A DNA stretch of 23,837 bases from Rhodospirillales bacterium (lineage in GTDB: Bacteria > Pseudomonadota > Alphaproteobacteria > Rhodospirillales > JABHCV01). The notes beneath the pieces are model-generated. The model was not told the DNA's origin and did not search any database. It was given only the letters and a program-made list of their open reading frames with translations. The translations under genes were made by a program, and so were the position numbers. The stretch is from NCBI GenBank assembly GCA_016776705.1, contig JADHSW010000014.1, forward strand, positions 1-23,837, in the 5' to 3' direction. The first letter of the stretch is position 1. Every line of letters starts with the position of its first letter. This document shows, in pieces, positions 19,816 through 23,837 of the stretch.

Positions 19816-20646
19816 TCAACGACTCAAAAAATATCGAAGTTGGGAATTGCCCCAGTTGGCAAGGAAATGGTCACGCTGAATCATATACGGCGCCCCTCCC
19901 TGATACATGGCCCCGCGTGACCCGCTCAAAACTGACCGGTACCCGGTTTCACGAGCCAGATCGGGATCACGTTCGGGTAAAAAATCGTTACCCGGAATTC
20001 CGAATGGAGGGCAAAAATGCTGGCAAGGCGCCCCCGTATTTTCTTCGATGATAGCCTTGGAAACCGCCATTTCCTCTCGCGCCTTCTCGTCGTCCAGGTC
20101 GGCAAGACGGGCGTGGTTGACCGTGTGTGAACCAATTTCCATGTTGGCCCCGATCATTTCCCGGCAATCGGACCAACTGAGAAATTCCACAAGTAATTGG
20201 CGATGATCGAAAAACCCAAGCAGTTGGTCCCTGTCGGCCACCACATCGGTGTCGATATAGGACGTGGGCAGGAAAAAGGACGCCGAGGCGTTTTTTTCAT
20301 CAAGAATAGGGACCGCGTTGGTCAGGCAGTTTTTGAATCCGTCATCAAAGGTAATACAGAAATATCGACCGTCAATGGGATCACCTGACTCCAGCATGGC
20401 GACGGCGTCACTAAGCCGGATGATGTCGCCGAAGCGTTTTAGATAGTCGATCTGCCTTGCAAAACCGTGTCGTTCATCGTCGAAAACATGATGGTAATAA
20501 GGGAACCTTATCCAACCTGTCGAGTTGGCGATAGAGCGGCCCATGGACAGGCCAGTGACCGCACCGTCCCTTAACAGGCCGCGAAGGCCGGTTGAATTTC
20601 CGGCGACAAAATCCTTATAACGGCGGATTGGGTTATCAGGCGGCAT
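19816..20646 (-). CDS. Polysaccharide deacetylase (NodB-homology, CE4)
   Basis: 276 aa from the second ATG of a close pair: GGAGG at 20660-20656 is 9 bases from the ATG at 20646 but only 3 from the one at 20652. The open frame reaching 20724 overlaps asnB and is not needed. The NodB domain carries T99-F-D101-D102-G (catalytic Asp and metal Asp), S-H174-T-V-N-H178 (metal histidines) and the strand F-C-P-P-F-G (211-216). The N-terminal P-Y-Y-H-H-V-F region is also typical. No signal peptide is obvious, so it may act at the inner membrane or on lipid-linked intermediates. It removes N- or O-acetyl groups from glycan chains. Its start overlaps the end of asnB by 11 bases. Confidence 0.85.
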   Translation of the reverse strand: MPPDNPIRRYKDFVAGNSTGLRGLLRDGAVTGLSMGRSIANSTGWIRFPYYHHVFDDERHGFARQIDYLKRFGDIIRLSDAVAMLESGDPIDGRYFCITFDDGFKNCLTNAVPILDEKNASASFFLPTSYIDTDVVADRDQLLGFFDHRQLLVEFLSWSDCREMIGANMEIGSHTVNHARLADLDDEKAREEMAVSKAIIEENTGAPCQHFCPPFGIPGNDFLPERDPDLARETGYRSVLSGSRGAMYQGGAPYMIQRDHFLANWGNSQLRYFLSR

Positions 20647-22528
20647 CGGCATAAGCCTCCAGAGGATCGCTAGGGGGTGTCGTCCTGGGGGGGTTATCAA
20701 TATGGATTCGGATGGCCAGTTCAAGCATTAACAATTGATAGAGGCGAAAGCCATGGCGTCTGGGCTCAGCGAGCAAGCGCTCAATCCCCCTGGCCGACCA
20801 CCAGCCGCGTTCCAGCGCATTTTTCGACTTCAGAATCGATGCCGCCGTCTTGCCCAACCCGGCAGACATCCAGGCCGGAACCGGCGAAGCGAACCCCTGT
20901 TTGGGCGCATCAATGACGCTTTCCGGCAAATAGGGCCGGGCCATTTCACGTTGAAGGGCCTTTTGTCGCCCCCCCGGAGTGCGCACCCCTTCAGGCACGC
21001 CAAGCGCCGCTTCGACAAGACGGTGATCCAGGAAGGGCACCCGTCCTTCGACACCAACCGCCATCGACGTTCGATCAAGCAGGCACAACAGATCATAGGG
21101 CAGGTAGGAGCCAAGGTCTGCGTAAAGCATGGCTGCCTGTCCCTGACTTTCGAATTCACCAGCCAACCGTGATTGTTCTAAACCGGTGAGATCCATGCGA
21201 TTTCCGATCAGATCGCGAATGGGGGCCGGAAACAAAGTAGAATGGTCATGCAGGTAGCCCCCCGGATCTTCGCGGAATTTCTCTGCCCGGGCCAACCGCC
21301 ATGCTGTCATCGGTGAAAACAACCCACACAAGGGTTCGATCAATCCGTTTCGCAGGGCCTTTGGAAAACCCAAATATCTTTTTTCTACGGGCAACTGGAA
21401 ATATCGGCCATAGCCCGCGAAAATTTCATCGCCGCCGGTGCCATTCAGGGCCACCTTGAGAGAATGCCCCAGTGCCTCCTCGATCATGAAGTTAGGCAAC
21501 ACGGACGCATCATTCAAAGGTTCGTCGCAATACCAGGCCAACTTGGGAAGCAACGTTCCCGCTCCTGCCGCCGGAAGATCAACAACCTGATGATTGGTTT
21601 GATAGCGCTCAGCCACCTGCCCGGCTAGGGGACTTTCATCCACCAGGGCCCCCTCGAAGCGAACTGTAAAAGTATTGATCGGTCGGCTGGATTGCTGGGC
21701 CGCCAGGGCGACCATCAGCCCCGAATCAATGCCGCCGGATAGCAACGCCCCGATGGGAACATCACTGCGCATTTGCAGGCGCAGACTATCTTCCAGAATA
21801 TCCGTCAAATGGCTGGCGATGTCTCCCGCTCCAGAAGGCAAATCAGTTGCAGGGGTTGCCCGCCAGTAGCGCTCAACGCTAACCGATCCATCGCCTTCGG
21901 CACATAAAACATGGCCCGGGGGTAATTGATGAATTCCTTTATAAAGAGTCAGCGGATCAGGCACATAACCATGAGCCAGATAGCTTGAAACTGTACTTTC
22001 ATCAATTTGTGGCCGAACCAGCCCGGATGCGAACAGGGCTTTTATTTCCGAAGCGTAAAGGATGCCCCCGCCGGGAAGTTCGCTCCAGTAGAGCGGCTTG
22101 ATGCCCAGGCGGTCCCGGACCAGGGTCAGGCGGTGATCGGCTTGTTCAAAAAGCGCCAGGGCGAACATGCCGTTCAGGTCATGATAAAAATCCGCTCCCC
22201 TGGCCGCATGCAGGGCCAGCACCGATTCCATATCACCGTAGGTCTGATAGGGGTAGTCGGGTTGGCGTTTACGCAATTCAAGATAGTTGTAAATTTCGCC
22301 ATTGCCGCTTAACACCCGCCCCGTACTGCGTTCGACAATCGGCTGGTCGCTGGTTTCCAGATCAATAATTGCCAAGCGGCGAAAGCCGGCCTGATAGCGC
22401 CGGTCGTCGGACACATAACGGCCTTCGCCATCGGGACCACGATGGGCGAGGATGCCAAGCATGGCATCCATGTCGGCAATCTTTGTCGTTGCAACTCTGG
22501 GCAAAAACAAACCGGCTATTCCACACAT
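20636..22528 (-). CDS. asnB: Asparagine-synthase-type glutamine amidotransferase
   Basis: 630 aa, full length for class-II AsnB enzymes. C2 (after Met removal the nucleophile) begins the glutaminase domain, with R-G-P-D-G (30-34), G-N-G-E-I-Y-N (75-81) and G-D-M-E (98-101). The synthetase domain has the pyrophosphatase loop S-G-G-I-D-S (264-269), N-G-T-G-G-D-E-I-F-A-G-Y, and D-R-T-S-M-A-V-G-V-E-G-R-V-P-F-L-D later on. The classical reaction is ATP- and glutamine-dependent amidation of aspartate. In surface-polysaccharide loci homologues are thought to amidate uronic acids, and its place between heparinase-like and deacetylase genes favours that here. The ATG follows the upstream stop by two bases and uses a GAGG inside that gene. 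Confidence 0.88.
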   Translation of the reverse strand: MCGIAGLFLPRVATTKIADMDAMLGILAHRGPDGEGRYVSDDRRYQAGFRRLAIIDLETSDQPIVERSTGRVLSGNGEIYNYLELRKRQPDYPYQTYGDMESVLALHAARGADFYHDLNGMFALALFEQADHRLTLVRDRLGIKPLYWSELPGGGILYASEIKALFASGLVRPQIDESTVSSYLAHGYVPDPLTLYKGIHQLPPGHVLCAEGDGSVSVERYWRATPATDLPSGAGDIASHLTDILEDSLRLQMRSDVPIGALLSGGIDSGLMVALAAQQSSRPINTFTVRFEGALVDESPLAGQVAERYQTNHQVVDLPAAGAGTLLPKLAWYCDEPLNDASVLPNFMIEEALGHSLKVALNGTGGDEIFAGYGRYFQLPVEKRYLGFPKALRNGLIEPLCGLFSPMTAWRLARAEKFREDPGGYLHDHSTLFPAPIRDLIGNRMDLTGLEQSRLAGEFESQGQAAMLYADLGSYLPYDLLCLLDRTSMAVGVEGRVPFLDHRLVEAALGVPEGVRTPGGRQKALQREMARPYLPESVIDAPKQGFASPVPAWMSAGLGKTAASILKSKNALERGWWSARGIERLLAEPRRHGFRLYQLLMLELAIRIHIDNPPRTTPPSDPLEAYADAA

Positions 22529-22530
22529 GG

Positions 22531-23837
22531 CTATAGAACCTCCATGCTAAGAACGCCTTGGAAAGGTAGCGACTGATGATTCGAAAAAACGATCATACTT
22601 CCCGCCGCCCCCTGGCCATAAGCACGCCAGCAAGTGATCGGCTGCAATGATATTTCTGCCCCTTCACAGTCCAACCGATAAGTTTTTTCCTGCCCTTGCA
22701 AAATTACTTTCCCGTCGCTTGATTCAGCCGCAAGGGGGCTGATCAACCGACGCACAATGCGGTGCTTTCCGGTTCCCGTAAGGTCATCCCTAATGGTCAT
22801 CCTATCGCCTGAAAAACTCCATTGCCGTAGATGCTCACCGGTTTTTTCCTTTTGATAACGTAGTGAAACCCCATCGGCCAATGCCGTCAAAACGGGTGGG
22901 GTGCCGGCGATGTGTTTGCGGAATGTTGCATCATAATAAGGCCGGTTTGCCGGATAGGGGTCGCCGCCGTCGATACTTAACCCATTGTGAGCTTCCGCCG
23001 ATCTGTACTGGGCGGCTTCTCCCGTCTCGCCGTAAGCCCCGCGACCCGGATCGACCAGCACCGGCTCGTTCCCGTGGTGCAGCTCGAAGCCCCCCATGTC
23101 CTGATGACCATGGCCCGGCATGTGGGTAAAACCTTCCGGCGAGGCATGCCACAGGCCCGACCAGGGCCCCTGGTCAAAACGCAACCAACCGTCGGCGACC
23201 ATCAATTCAGCAGCCGGGGCGGGCTCAAGATCAAGCCCGGCAAGTAATTTTTCAGGGGAAATATCCGGTGAAATATCACCAATCAGCGGCAATCCCCCGG
23301 GCAACAGAAGGGCCCGGGCGGGACCTTTCATTTTTTCACAAATGGCGCTTAAATCGACTGCTTCCGGCCGCCCGCAAGCGCTGGCAAGCTCGGCCGCCTT
23401 TTGATAAAGCGCCAACACCAGCAAATGATAATGGCTCGATCCTTCCCTGAGCACCCCCGAGGGCAGGATAATACGCCCGGCCTCTTCCAGTAATATCCGC
23501 AACCCAATGGCGGCGGTGTTTTCCATGTCCAGCATGAGCCCCAGGAAATACAAACCCATGCCATTGTTGGCCAGATGGTTGGATGTGTGATGGTCGCCGA
23601 AATATTCCAGTTTAACGGCGATGGCCGGAGCGTGCCCCGCCAGCACGCTTAATGTATCGTCCAGTGGCCCGGGCAAACCGTATGCGCGAGCAAAACTCAG
23701 GATGTTTGTCACCCGTTCACTAGCCGTATAGGGATGCCAGGCCCAATGGGTGGACGGCGTGCCAAAAGCCTTGCGCCAGGCCTGCCACAAGGCTTGCACC
23801 CAGGCAGGGTCAATATCATCAACTGCCGTCATCCAGG
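22531..23837 (-). CDS. Heparinase II/III-family protein, 5' end beyond the window
   Basis: At least 433 residues. An ATG occurs at 23832, but the frame continues open to the window edge, and the first visible motif (W-A-W-H-P-Y-T-A-S-E-R-V-T-N) normally lies well inside family members, so the true start is probably outside. The alpha-barrel part includes Y-F-G-D-H-H-T-S-N-H-L and E-G-S-S-H-Y-H. The beta-sandwich has H-G-H-Q-D-M-G-G-F-E-L-H and V-D-P-G-R-G-A-Y-G, the family's metal/active-site region. Family members cleave uronic-acid-containing polysaccharides by beta-elimination; in synthesis loci they may trim or release the polymer. Two bases separate it from asnB, so it is the upstream visible gene of the right-hand operon. 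Confidence 0.82.
   Translation of the reverse strand, partial: WMTAVDDIDPAWVQALWQAWRKAFGTPSTHWAWHPYTASERVTNILSFARAYGLPGPLDDTLSVLAGHAPAIAVKLEYFGDHHTSNHLANNGMGLYFLGLMLDMENTAAIGLRILLEEAGRIILPSGVLREGSSHYHLLVLALYQKAAELASACGRPEAVDLSAICEKMKGPARALLLPGGLPLIGDISPDISPEKLLAGLDLEPAPAAELMVADGWLRFDQGPWSGLWHASPEGFTHMPGHGHQDMGGFELHHGNEPVLVDPGRGAYGETGEAAQYRSAEAHNGLSIDGGDPYPANRPYYDATFRKHIAGTPPVLTALADGVSLRYQKEKTGEHLRQWSFSGDRMTIRDDLTGTGKHRIVRRLISPLAAESSDGKVILQGQEKTYRLDCEGAEISLQPITCWRAYGQGAAGSMIVFSNHQSLPFQGVLSMEVL

Noticed and set aside
19209..20051. A 280-codon plus-strand open frame opposite the acyltransferase-like and deacetylase genes
   Set aside because: It lies entirely antisense to genes with clear motifs, spans their junction, and shows no family pattern of its own.
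20647..20724. Upstream extension of the deacetylase frame
   Set aside because: It lies inside asnB, whereas GGAGG is placed correctly for the ATG at 20646.

Overview
The window reads as chromosomal DNA of a Gram-negative bacterium, most likely an alphaproteobacterium (possibly Rhodospirillales). That placement rests on a stand-alone Gp157-Rad52 phage recombination pair, on the style of the polysaccharide genes, and on a moderate base composition in genes at 4.8-23.8 kb against visibly AT-rich DNA before that. No marker gene fixes the taxon. No rRNA, tRNA, CRISPR array or complete insertion sequence is visible.

Region 1 (1-4.6 kb) is an accessory island. It holds three toxin-antitoxin loci: a brnT-type toxin running off the left edge, an unusual ribbon-helix-helix/minimal-nucleotidyltransferase fusion with a HEPN partner, and parDE. 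Each has an inverted repeat near its start that could be its own operator. Two degenerate direct copies of a ~125-bp element (250-375 and 2383-2505) bracket two of these loci and a head-to-head pair of consensus DnaA boxes. A small XRE-type regulator, a Gp157-family protein and a Rad52-family annealing protein carrying a C-terminal HNH-like domain follow, and look like a domesticated prophage recombination module.

Region 2 (4.8-23.8 kb) is a cell-surface glycan locus. It has two GT-C-type membrane glycosyltransferases, a DPM1-like GT2 that could charge the lipid carrier for them, and a second GT2. Sugar-modification genes (UXS-like epimerase, C-methyltransferase, cupin, another methyltransferase) lie with an asparagine-synthase-type amidotransferase, a polysaccharide deacetylase, a GNAT-like acyltransferase and a heparinase II/III-type protein. 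The left minus-strand group (10816 to 6713) and the right one (23837 to 15006) have the tight spacing and overlaps of operons. A 37-residue single-span membrane protein, 17666-17779, is joined by 4-nt overlaps on both sides and is probably a real overlooked gene.

Region 3, embedded in region 2 and on the opposite strand (10.9-15.0 kb), is the most interesting part: a compact three-gene unit encoding a DUF4956 membrane protein, a membrane-anchored CotH-kinase-like protein fused to a beta-helix, and a soluble VTC (polyphosphate polymerase) domain. I infer a cytoplasmic polymerase, a membrane partner and an exported kinase-like effector working together on cell-surface phosphorylation or polyphosphate export. 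This arrangement is not, to my knowledge, functionally described.
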